From positions 1 to 11,848 of the forward strand of contig DOTV01000080.1 in NCBI GenBank assembly GCA_003520925.1: a DNA stretch of 11,848 nucleotides. Reading direction: 5' to 3'. A model generated the notes under the pieces. It was not told the DNA's origin, did not search any database, and saw only the letters and a program-made list of their open reading frames with translations. The position numbers and the translations under genes are program-made. The DNA comes from Bacteroidales bacterium (GTDB taxonomy: Bacteria > Bacteroidota > Bacteroidia > Bacteroidales > VadinHA17). This document shows positions 1 through 6,408 of this stretch, piece by piece (the first letter of the stretch is position 1; every line of letters starts with the position of its first letter).

Positions 1-702
1 GAAGTAGTCAGGGCAGCCCAGATACGTCTGAATGAAATGCTGGCGCTTGAGGATCTTGGCCAGAAGTTCACTACAACTGACACCTCAATTATCGTAAATC
101 CGGAACTCTTATTTGAGAAACTTCTTGAAGAGACTCTGGCAAAAAATACAAGTCTCCTTATTGCGGCAAAGAACAAAACGATATCGGAATACGATTATAA
201 ACTTATTGTATCACGCAGTTATCCTTATCTAAACGCAACATCAGGCTATAATTATTCAATCAATACCTTCTCTGCAAGCAATACAAAGAATCAGCTTACT
301 AATGGTTTGAGCTATGGCCTTACCATGGGTGTGAATATTTTTGATGGTTTGAACCAGAGGAGGAGCATCCGGAACTCTTCGATTGATGTGAAAAACAAAG
401 AGCTTAAATATCTCGAGATCGAACAGGGTGTAAGGGCTGATCTTATAACCCTTTACAGCGCCTACAGCAACTACCTCCGGCTTATTACCCTTGAAAACCA
501 GAACCTGCAGACAGCTACTGAAAACCTGGATATTGCAATGGAAAGATACAAGCTGGGAAGTCTTTCGGGAATTGATCTCCGGGAGGTCCAGAAGAGTCTT
601 CTCGATGCCCGTGAAAGTCTGCTTTCCGTTGAATACCAGGCTAAGCTTGCTGAAATTTCTCTTCTTCTTATTTCCGGAAGAATCATGGAGTACTACCTGT
701 AA
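1..702 (+). CDS. TolC-family outer-membrane efflux channel, C-terminal half (5' end outside window)
   Basis: The reading frame is open from base 1 and ends with TAA at 700-702, giving 233 residues. TolC-family proteins usually have about 430-480 residues, so roughly half is present; the ATG at 37 is internal, not the true start. Such proteins trimerise into an outer-membrane barrel with a periplasmic helical tunnel and serve RND, ABC or MFS export pumps. The first residues (VRAAQIRLNEML) look like the end of the first structural repeat. The second repeat follows from about residue 45 and includes a Tyr/Asn/Ser-rich strand region (about 65-110, SGYNYSINTF, MGVNIFDG) consistent with barrel strands. 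The end has the family's long helix pattern YKLGSLSGIDLREVQKSLLDA. The inner-membrane and adaptor partners are presumably upstream, outside the window. The family is clear; the exported substrate cannot be told. Confidence 0.88.
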   Translation, partial: EVVRAAQIRLNEMLALEDLGQKFTTTDTSIIVNPELLFEKLLEETLAKNTSLLIAAKNKTISEYDYKLIVSRSYPYLNATSGYNYSINTFSASNTKNQLTNGLSYGLTMGVNIFDGLNQRRSIRNSSIDVKNKELKYLEIEQGVRADLITLYSAYSNYLRLITLENQNLQTATENLDIAMERYKLGSLSGIDLREVQKSLLDARESLLSVEYQAKLAEISLLLISGRIMEYYL

Positions 703-746
703 GACTTGAATCCCAATTACTCTATATTTGCTGTTAATATTTGGGT

Positions 747-1610
747 ATGGAAAAAAAGACAGAACTGATAACAAACAAGGATGGAAGCATATTTCATCTG
801 AATCTGCTCCCTGAAGATATCTCCGATAAAATATTAATAGTCGGGGATCCCGGAAGAGTAGAAATGCTCTCCTCTCTTTTGAGCGACATCAGAGTAAGAA
901 AAGAGAACAGGGAATTCAGAACAGTTACAGGAAGCTATGAGGGTAATGAAATTACGATAATCTCATCAGGTATCGGGACCGATAATATTGACATTCTGAT
1001 TAATGAGCTTGATGCTCTTGCCAATATTGACCTTTCAACAGGAATTGTTAAAGCTGACCCGGTATCCCTGACATTTGTAAGACTTGGAACTTCAGGAGGA
1101 ATAAGAAGTGATGTACCTGCCGGATCATTTGTCATGGCTGAAACTGCAATAGGATTTGATGGCCTCATCCATTTTTATGAAGGGTACGACTGGCTTCTTG
1201 ATAACGTGCTTACTTCGGTGCTGGCTGAATATCTCGAATGGCCTGACACTCTGTCTTTCCCGTATGCAGTTAATGCAAATAAGGACCTTATAGCACTTTT
1301 CCGGAATGAGAATTTCATTAAAGGAATAACAGTTTCAGCTCCCGGCTTTTATGCGCCCCAGGGAAGGCGGCTTCGTCTTGATACTTTCGACAACGAAATA
1401 AATAATAAGCTTGCAGAGTTCTCATTCAGAGGCAGAACAATATCAAATTATGAGATGGAGAGCTCTGCTATTTATGGATTGTCGGGTTTACTTGGTCATA
1501 AGGCACTTACAATTTGTGTTGTAATCGGCAACCGGGTTACCGGGGAATTCATTAATGATTATAAACCAATCATTATGGATCTTGCTAAAAAAGTGATGGG
1601 GATAATTTAA
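747..1610 (+). CDS. Nucleoside phosphorylase, uridine phosphorylase-like (PNP/UDP family)
   Basis: Enzymes of this family split a nucleoside with phosphate into a free base and ribose-1-phosphate, in cytosolic nucleoside salvage. From the ATG at 747 the protein has 287 residues, slightly longer than typical uridine phosphorylases (about 250). Family landmarks are in order: GDPGR at about 33-37 (phosphate site), RLGTSGGI at about 112-119, then VPAGSFVMAETAIGFDGL, and NYEMESSAIYG at about 234-244, whose EMES segment binds ribose. A TTG six bases upstream (741) is an alternative in-frame start that adds two residues; ATG is preferred because no ribosome-binding site favours TTG. It lies 44 bases after the TolC-type gene on the same strand and converges with the epimerase gene. 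Base specificity (uridine or purine) cannot be fixed from the sequence; the EMESS form and the overall look favour uridine phosphorylase. Confidence 0.85.
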   Translation: MEKKTELITNKDGSIFHLNLLPEDISDKILIVGDPGRVEMLSSLLSDIRVRKENREFRTVTGSYEGNEITIISSGIGTDNIDILINELDALANIDLSTGIVKADPVSLTFVRLGTSGGIRSDVPAGSFVMAETAIGFDGLIHFYEGYDWLLDNVLTSVLAEYLEWPDTLSFPYAVNANKDLIALFRNENFIKGITVSAPGFYAPQGRRLRLDTFDNEINNKLAEFSFRGRTISNYEMESSAIYGLSGLLGHKALTICVVIGNRVTGEFINDYKPIIMDLAKKVMGII

Positions 1611-1619
1611 AATTCAGAA

Positions 1620-1637
1620 TTGTAACAATTGTTACAA
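1620..1637. repeat. Perfect 18-bp palindrome between convergent genes
   Basis: TTGTAACAATTGTTACAA equals its own reverse complement. It lies in the 21-base gap between the ends of the phosphorylase gene (1610) and the epimerase gene (1632) and covers the epimerase stop codon (1632-1634, minus strand). It is AT-rich with no long T-run on either side, so it is a poor intrinsic terminator. It could be a weak bidirectional stop or a protein-binding site; no function is shown. Confidence 0.6.
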
Positions 1638-2615
1638 ATTGTCTCTGTACCATTTTATTGCCTCTGACATTCCTTCGCGCACAGTATGGGTTGGATTGTA
1701 GCCCAGAAATCTTTTTGCCTTATCAACAGAAGCCAGTGAATGTGGTATATCTCCTGCCCTGTTTTGTCCGTAAACAGGTTTTATATCCAGGGCATCCCTG
1801 TCAAAAGCACCAATCAGTTGCTTAATCATTTCAAACAATTCATTCAGATTTGTTCTTTCGCCATGGGCCACGTTGTAAATCTGGTTAACTGCTGAATTAT
1901 CTTCGGCAAGTGCTGCAAGATGATTTGCCTGCAAAACATTATCTATATAAGTAAAATCCCGCGAATAAGTACCGTCGCCGTTAATTACGGGAGATTCATG
2001 ATTCATCAGGTTTTTTACAAACAAAGGTATCACTGCGGCATAAGCTCCCTGGGGATCCTGGCGCCGTCCGAATACGTTAAAGTAGCGAAGACCTATAACA
2101 TCAATATTATAGGTGCCGGCGAAATTTTCTGCAAAAAGCTCATCGACATATTTGGTTATCCCGTAGGGTGACATCGGTTTCCCGATCTTGTCTTCGACCT
2201 TTGGAAGATCAGGATGATCGCCATAAGTTGACGAGCTGGCTGCATAAATAAACCTTTTTACATTTGCTTCCTTTGAAGCAAACAGCATTTTTACAAAGCC
2301 GCCTATATTGACATCTGTCGATGTAACCGGATCCTTTATTGACCTCGGAACTGAACCCAGCGCAGCCTGGTGAAATACAAAATCAATTCCCTGAACTGAC
2401 TTTACACAATCAGTGTAATTTCTGATGTCGCCTTCAATCAGCCTGAAATCAGGATTATTAATGAACCCGCTAAGGTTTTCACGCTTCCCAGTCGAAAAAT
2501 TATCGAGGCAGACAACATAATTGCCTGAATTAAGCATCGATTCAACAAGATTTGAGCCAATAAAACCAGCACCTCCTGTAATGAGGACTTTCCGGCCGCT
2601 TACTTTTCGATTCAT
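1632..2615 (-). CDS. UDP-N-acetylglucosamine C4-epimerase-like SDR protein (WbpP/TviC type)
   Basis: This is an extended short-chain dehydrogenase/reductase of 327 residues, a normal length for sugar-nucleotide epimerases. The NAD-binding Rossmann motif GGAGFIG is at residues 14-20 and the acidic residue that binds the NAD ribose is D38. The catalytic set is S128/S129-T130 with Y151-x-x-x-K155 (YGITK). The segment FNVFGRRQDPQGAYAAVIP (about 179-197) is characteristic of the WbpP/TviC group, which interconverts UDP-GlcNAc and UDP-GalNAc or their uronic acids. The product would feed surface polysaccharide or glycan synthesis in the cytosol. The gene starts 62 bases after the UDP-GlcNAc 2-epimerase on the same strand, supporting a shared sugar-nucleotide role, though a hairpin sits in that gap. 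Family assignment is strong; exact substrate (acetylated, uronate or plain hexose) is inferred. Confidence 0.85.
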   Translation of the reverse strand: MNRKVSGRKVLITGGAGFIGSNLVESMLNSGNYVVCLDNFSTGKRENLSGFINNPDFRLIEGDIRNYTDCVKSVQGIDFVFHQAALGSVPRSIKDPVTSTDVNIGGFVKMLFASKEANVKRFIYAASSSTYGDHPDLPKVEDKIGKPMSPYGITKYVDELFAENFAGTYNIDVIGLRYFNVFGRRQDPQGAYAAVIPLFVKNLMNHESPVINGDGTYSRDFTYIDNVLQANHLAALAEDNSAVNQIYNVAHGERTNLNELFEMIKQLIGAFDRDALDIKPVYGQNRAGDIPHSLASVDKAKRFLGYNPTHTVREGMSEAIKWYRDNL

Positions 2616-2637
2616 ATTAAAAATTATAGTAAAGAAA

Positions 2638-2671
2638 CGGATTTCAGAAATGAATATTTCTCATAAATCCG
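2638..2671 (-). other. RNA hairpin in the gap between the two epimerase genes
   Basis: Two nested inverted repeats build one imperfect hairpin. The outer arms are CGGATTT (2638-2644) and AAATCCG (2665-2671). The inner arms are AGAAAT (2646-2651) and ATTTCT (2656-2661), around a GAAT tetraloop. That gives 13 pairs with an unequal internal bulge (C opposite CAT). It begins six bases after the 2-epimerase stop and ends 22 bases before the C4-epimerase start. On the minus strand TTTCTTT follows, which is only moderately U-rich, so it may be a partial terminator or an mRNA stabiliser. Confidence 0.5.
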
Positions 2672-2677
2672 GAGAAA

Positions 2678-3838
2678 TCACTTTTCAAAAAGCATAAGGA
2701 TCTCTTTCAGAATGAATTCAGAAGTTCTGCCATCACCGTAGAAAGCGGGATACTCAAGGCTTTGACCCGACTGAATATATCCAGCAAATGCATTCCGGAT
2801 CAGCTCGGGGTTTGCATCTACCAGCCTTACTGTGCCATTTGCAACCAGTTCAATCCATTCAGTCTCTTTCCTCAGAACAATGCTGGGCTTTTTGAAAAAG
2901 TGTGATTCTTTCTGAACCCCTCCCGAATCAGTAATGATCATGCTGCATGTTTTTTCCAGGAGAGTCATTGCCAGATATGAAACCGGTGGAGTTATTTTTA
3001 TGTAGTCTGAATTTCTAAGGTCATTTAGCAGACTGCTCAGGCCTGATTTCAGGGAGTTCATGGTACGCGGATGAAATGGCATCACGAAAGGGATCTGGTA
3101 TTCTTCAGCCAGGCATTTCAGCGTTGAAAGTATAGCCTCCAGCCTTCCGGTGTCATCTGTATTTATATCCCTGTGAATTGTGGCAAGCACGAATTTATTT
3201 CTTTCCAGAGACATTGATTCGAGTATATCTCCTTTCTTCCTTTCAGCCAGTTCGGCAAAGAACAGTGAGTTATCATACATGATATCCCCGGTATAATAGA
3301 TCTTTGGATTGTCAATAGTGTATGGCGGACTGTTTTCAGGCCTGAACCCCTCATTAATAAGGTTTTTGAATGCGGCATGGGTAGGTGCAAACAGCAGTGT
3401 TGAAGAATGGTCACTCATTATCCTGTTGAGTTCCTCAGGCATTGATTTATTAAATGACCTCAGCCCTGCTTCAATATGTATGACAGGGAAATGAAGCTTT
3501 GCAGCGGCAATAGCACCTGCAAGGGTTGAGTTAGTGTCTCCGTAAAGAAGAATTCCGTCAGGTTTCTCATTGATAAGGACTTCTTCTATTCCTGTTATCA
3601 TTGAAGCTGTCTGGCGTCCGTGATGAGCGGATCCTACTCCAAGATTGAAATCGGGTTTGTGAATTTCAAGCTCGTCAAAAAACACATCTGACATCTCTTT
3701 GTCATAGTGCTGACCTGTATGAAGTGTCAGCTCTGCAATCTGGTCAGAGAAATTCAAACGGATTGCTCTGCTTATAGCTGATGATTTTATAATCTGTGGC
3801 CGGGCACCTACTATATTCAGTAGCTTTATTTTAGGCAT
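2678..3838 (-). CDS. Non-hydrolysing UDP-GlcNAc 2-epimerase (WecB/WbpI-like)
   Basis: The family inverts C2 of UDP-GlcNAc to give UDP-ManNAc (WecB), or acts on the diacetamido-uronate analogue (WbpI), in the cytosol for surface glycan synthesis. The protein has 386 residues, the usual length. Visible motifs are the N-terminal GARPQIIK (11-18), HTGQHYD (40-46), YGDTNSTLAGA (99-109), HIEAGLRS with PEELNR (121-139), H222, HPR (256-258), and TDSGGVQKE (303-311) followed by RKETEWIE (323-330). The expected catalytic acidic residues (D101, E123, E136) and His222 are present. The N-terminal wording GARPQ rather than GTRPE recalls WbpI, so the substrate may not be plain UDP-GlcNAc. It starts 39 bases after the end of RNase Y and precedes the C4-epimerase, likely co-transcribed with one or both. 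Confidence 0.87.
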   Translation of the reverse strand: MPKIKLLNIVGARPQIIKSSAISRAIRLNFSDQIAELTLHTGQHYDKEMSDVFFDELEIHKPDFNLGVGSAHHGRQTASMITGIEEVLINEKPDGILLYGDTNSTLAGAIAAAKLHFPVIHIEAGLRSFNKSMPEELNRIMSDHSSTLLFAPTHAAFKNLINEGFRPENSPPYTIDNPKIYYTGDIMYDNSLFFAELAERKKGDILESMSLERNKFVLATIHRDINTDDTGRLEAILSTLKCLAEEYQIPFVMPFHPRTMNSLKSGLSSLLNDLRNSDYIKITPPVSYLAMTLLEKTCSMIITDSGGVQKESHFFKKPSIVLRKETEWIELVANGTVRLVDANPELIRNAFAGYIQSGQSLEYPAFYGDGRTSEFILKEILMLFEK

Positions 3839-3877
3839 TATTATCTTGAAGATTTGGTATCCAGACTAAAGGTAAGA

Positions 3878-5416
3878 CTATTTTGCATAGTTGACTGCTC
3901 TCGTCTCGCGGATAACTGTAATTTTTATCTGTCCGGGATAGGTCATTTCATTCTGGATCTTTCTTGCTATCTCGAATGACAGGTTTTCAGCTTCTTTGTC
4001 GTTGACTTTTTCAGCCCCCACTATTACCCTCAGTTCTCTTCCGGCCTGGATTGCATATGTTTTTGTTACTCCGGGATACTGCAAAGCAAGAGATTCAAGT
4101 TCCTTGAGTCTTTTAATATATGATTCAACAACTTCGCGCCTTGCACCGGGGCGTGCGCCGGAAATAGCGTCACAAACCTGGACTATTGGCGCGATAAGTG
4201 TTGTCATCTCGGTTTCATCATGATGCGAACCTATGGCATTGCAAATTTCGGGTTTTTCTTTATATTTTTCAGCCATTTTCATTCCGAGGATTGCATGCGG
4301 AAGTTCCGGTTCATCATCGGGCACCTTTCCAATATCATGCAATAATCCGGCTCTTTTGGCAAGTTTTGGATTCAGGCCGAGCTCTGCCGCCATTATCGAT
4401 GCCAGGTTGGCAACCTCCCTTGAATGCATCAGAAGGTTTTGGCCATAAGATGACCTGTATTTCATTTTCCCTATCAGCCGTATAAGTTCAGGATGCAACC
4501 CGTGGATTCCAAGGTCGATGGTAGTTCTTTTACCAACTTCAAGAATTTCTTCTTCGACCTGTTTTCTGGTTTTGTCGACAATTTCCTCAATCCTGGCAGG
4601 GTGGATCCTTCCGTCGGTGACAAGCTGATGAAGTGCAAGACGGGCTACTTCCCTGCGTATGGGGTCGAAAGCAGAAAGAACTATCGCCTCAGGGGTATCA
4701 TCAACTATTATTTCAACTCCTGTTGCTGCTTCAAGAGCTCTGATATTACGGCCTTCACGTCCAATAATCCTCCCTTTCATTTCATCCGATTCAATATGGA
4801 AAACGGTAACAGCATTTTCAATGGCGTTCTCAGCTGCTACTCTCTGTATGGTCTGGAGCACAATTCTTTTTGCCTCCTTATTGGCAGTCATTTTAGCTTC
4901 GTCCAGTATCTCATTTATGTAGGACATTGCTCCGGTCTTAGCCTCCTCTTTCAGAGATTCGATAAGGTGGTTTTTTGCATCATCGGCCGATAAGCCTGAG
5001 ATGGCTTCAAGCTGATCAACCTGCTGGCGGTGGAGCTTTGCCAGTTCATCACTTTTCTTTTCAAGAAGCTCAAGCTGGGAATTAAGATTATCACGTATTG
5101 AATCAGCTTCATTCTTTTTTCGCTGAGTCTCCTCGAGCTTCTGTGACAGTGTAAGCTCTTTTTGCTTTATCCGGCTTTCGGCCTGACCGATCTTGCTGTT
5201 CTTCTCATTTATGACCTTTTCATGTTCGGCCTTTAGTTGTAAAAACCTCTCTTTGGCCTGAAGAATTTTTTCTTTCTTAATCACCTCAGCTTCAGTTTCT
5301 GCTTCGCTGATGATCTTACGGCTCTTGTTTTTAAGTGCAATCTGCCATAGCAGATAAGAAGCACCAAATCCAAAAATCAGTGCCGCCAGGCATATAATAT
5401 AAGTTAATCCGCTCAT
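3878..5416 (-). CDS. rny: Ribonuclease Y
   Basis: RNase Y is a membrane-anchored endoribonuclease that starts mRNA decay. The 512-residue length is normal. Domain order is canonical: one membrane helix at about 4-27, a long charged coiled coil at about 35-200, a KH RNA-binding domain with GRIIGREGRN at 215-224, and an HD metal-dependent domain with H331, LLHDIGK (H360-D361), SHHDE (397-401) and VCDA (D416). All key HD residues are intact. The ATG at 5416 is chosen because the upstream codons in frame hold no alternative start, and the membrane helix follows at once. The gene lies 41 bases after the U-tract of the 6S RNA candidate and 39 bases before the 2-epimerase start. No clear phylum-type promoter is seen directly upstream, so it may depend on readthrough from the zapA unit or on a weak promoter. 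Confidence 0.97.
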   Translation of the reverse strand: MSGLTYIICLAALIFGFGASYLLWQIALKNKSRKIISEAETEAEVIKKEKILQAKERFLQLKAEHEKVINEKNSKIGQAESRIKQKELTLSQKLEETQRKKNEADSIRDNLNSQLELLEKKSDELAKLHRQQVDQLEAISGLSADDAKNHLIESLKEEAKTGAMSYINEILDEAKMTANKEAKRIVLQTIQRVAAENAIENAVTVFHIESDEMKGRIIGREGRNIRALEAATGVEIIVDDTPEAIVLSAFDPIRREVARLALHQLVTDGRIHPARIEEIVDKTRKQVEEEILEVGKRTTIDLGIHGLHPELIRLIGKMKYRSSYGQNLLMHSREVANLASIMAAELGLNPKLAKRAGLLHDIGKVPDDEPELPHAILGMKMAEKYKEKPEICNAIGSHHDETEMTTLIAPIVQVCDAISGARPGARREVVESYIKRLKELESLALQYPGVTKTYAIQAGRELRVIVGAEKVNDKEAENLSFEIARKIQNEMTYPGQIKITVIRETRAVNYAK

Positions 5417-5457
5417 TATTTCATCATGTTATTATGTTCAAAATAAAATATGTATAT

Positions 5458-5659
5458 AAAAAACCCGCAAAGTCTCTTCAGATTTTATAAAACCCCATAT
5501 CTTTATGGCTGGAGCCGCTAATACAGCTCGAACGTCCACTGCCCCGCAGTTAAGCGGGATCCCGGTAAACCGGGTGAGGCCTGTTCTACCTGAACTAAGG
5601 AGTGCTCCAAAGTTTTAAATGTTGAGTTTCAAAAATGAATGAAGAAACGATGCGGGCAA
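5458..5659 (-). ncRNA. ssrS: 6S RNA (candidate), regulator of RNA polymerase
   Basis: The stretch 5417-5686 between zapA and rny has no convincing ORF but strong structure on the minus strand. The 5' arm at 5656-5641 pairs with the 3' arm at 5479-5464 in a 16-position stem with only two mismatches in the middle and one G-U pair; six U residues follow (5463-5458), giving a natural 3' end. Inside is a mostly unpaired zone whose 3' side carries a small hairpin, CCATA-AAGA-TATGG (5508-5495). An apical arm is closed by GGAGC (5608-5604) with GCTCC (5515-5511) and holds two GC-rich hairpins (5574-5561 and 5558-5543). Closing stem, central bubble with a 3' hairpin, and apical arm is the 6S RNA plan, which mimics an open promoter and sequesters the housekeeping holoenzyme. 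Length near 200 nt fits. zapA-ssrS linkage is known in many bacteria. The 5' end is inferred from pairing; no clear promoter was found. Confidence 0.72.
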
Positions 5660-5686
5660 TAAGTTTATCTATTTTAAAGAACGCTG

Positions 5687-5980
5687 TTACTCTTTCTCTT
5701 CAAGAACCTGATCAATTTTCCTGATAAGTTCTTTTATAGTTTCAGGGAAGTGATCGGTACCTGATTTTTCCTCCTCCTCATTAAGCTTGATCACATACTG
5801 AAGTGATGCCATCGCCAGAAAATCCTGTACATCCTTATCAGAATAGCGCTGTTTGTATTGCAGCACCTTATCGTTAATCATTCTGGCCGCTTTCCTGATC
5901 TTCTCCTCATTTTCCCTTTCAACCTTCAATGGATAATATCTGTCGGCTACGTTAACCCTGATAGAAAGTTTATCATCCAT
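5687..5980 (-). CDS. zapA: Cell division protein ZapA-like
   Basis: ZapA binds and bundles FtsZ filaments at the division ring. This 97-residue protein has the family outline: an N-terminal beta segment ending in the short pattern ADRYYPLKV (about 12-20), then a helix rich in Glu/Arg/Lys (ERENEEKIRKAARMINDKV), DVQDFLAMASLQYVIKL (about 50-66), and a C-terminal charged helix that would form the tetramer coiled coil. The length is normal for ZapA. It starts nine bases after the stop of the coiled-coil gene, so the two are almost certainly one operon. The 6S RNA candidate begins about 27 bases after its stop, matching the zapA-ssrS order seen in other phyla. Confidence 0.85.
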   Translation of the reverse strand: MDDKLSIRVNVADRYYPLKVERENEEKIRKAARMINDKVLQYKQRYSDKDVQDFLAMASLQYVIKLNEEEEKSGTDHFPETIKELIRKIDQVLEEKE

Positions 5981-5989
5981 TGTTATATC

Positions 5990-6283
5990 TTATCTGTTCA
6001 AAAGAGCAACACATCTGTCAATTTCCCGCACTAATTCATTTATCTTCTTCTTGGCCTCAATCGCGCCTTCCCCATCACCCATTAATGCTCCCGATATTTT
6101 AATTCTCTCGTATTTGGTTTCTAATTCCTTAAACTTCTCATTGCGTTCCTGAAGATAACGCTGCAAAGTATCATTTTCTTTCGTCAGATCTCTGTTTTTT
6201 GTCCTCAGGTCACTGTATCTTTTTAACAATTCTTCAAGCTTATTGTTCAGCAATATCAGTTCTTCAGGGCCCTTATCGGACAT
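5990..6283 (-). CDS. Small coiled-coil protein upstream of zapA, function unknown
   Basis: The protein has 97 residues. About residues 5-60 form a continuous heptad-like run rich in Leu, Glu, Lys and Arg (NKLEELLKRYSDLRTKNRDL and the stretch after it), predicting a coiled coil. After a short glycine-containing turn (GALMGDGEGA, about 65-74) comes a second helix ending KKINELVREIDRCVALLN. There is no signal peptide or membrane segment. It is the first gene after a good promoter and sits nine bases before zapA, so a division-related role as a ZapA/FtsZ partner (functionally ZapB-like) is a reasonable guess from context. Sequence alone does not prove homology to ZapB, as coiled coils look alike. 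The codon pattern and operon position make it a real gene. Confidence 0.8.
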   Translation of the reverse strand: MSDKGPEELILLNNKLEELLKRYSDLRTKNRDLTKENDTLQRYLQERNEKFKELETKYERIKISGALMGDGEGAIEAKKKINELVREIDRCVALLNR

Positions 6284-6299
6284 ACTAAAATCTTTAATG

Positions 6300-6330
6300 C
6301 AAAGTTAATATTGTTAATCTATTTTTCAAA
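6300..6330 (-). promoter_or_regulatory. Bacteroidota-type promoter for the coiled-coil/zapA operon
   Basis: On the minus strand TTTG (6330-6327), 19 bases, then TAACTTTG (6307-6300) match the -33 and -7 elements of the phylum's housekeeping sigma factor exactly. Transcription would start near 6294, giving a leader of about ten bases before the ATG at 6283. Confidence 0.65.
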
Positions 6331-6346
6331 AAATTAACTCAAATAG

Positions 6347-6377
6347 TTTGGAAGAACAACTCATAAGCATAGTTTTG
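6347..6377 (+). promoter_or_regulatory. Bacteroidota-type promoter for the M23 peptidase gene
   Basis: TTTG (6347-6350), 19 bases, then TAGTTTTG (6370-6377) match the -33/-7 consensus with ideal spacing. The start point would be near 6383, about 25 bases before the ATG at 6409. It is back to back with the zapA-operon promoter; the two -33 elements are only 16 bases apart. Confidence 0.65.
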
Positions 6378-6408
6378 CACCTTCTGAAACTTAATTTCAT
6401 TTTCTGCA

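Noticed and set aside
723..730. TATATTTG, an exact -7 match just before the phosphorylase gene
   Set aside because: The nearest TTG (706-708) is only 14 bases away instead of 18-21, and the short motif is frequent by chance in AT-rich DNA.
256..774. Minus-strand reading frame of 172 codons opposite the TolC-type gene
   Set aside because: It overlaps a clearly recognisable gene and the start of the next one, and shows no family motif.
4493..4993. Long plus-strand reading frame of 166 codons opposite rny
   Set aside because: It lies entirely antisense to the KH and HD coding regions of RNase Y, has no recognisable protein pattern, and looks like a shadow frame.
5414..5428. Tiny minus-strand ORF ATG-ATG-AAA-TAA whose stop overlaps the rny start codon
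   Set aside because: Four codons in AT-rich DNA arise easily by chance, and there is no ribosome-binding site to support translational coupling.
5511..5608. tRNA-like wording on the minus strand (TAGTTCAGGTAGAAC, GTTCGAGC, terminal GGAGC/GCTCC)
   Set aside because: The putative anticodon arm has a 4-base loop rather than 7, there is no 7-bp acceptor stem or T-arm pairing, and the segment is explained as the apical arm of a longer RNA.
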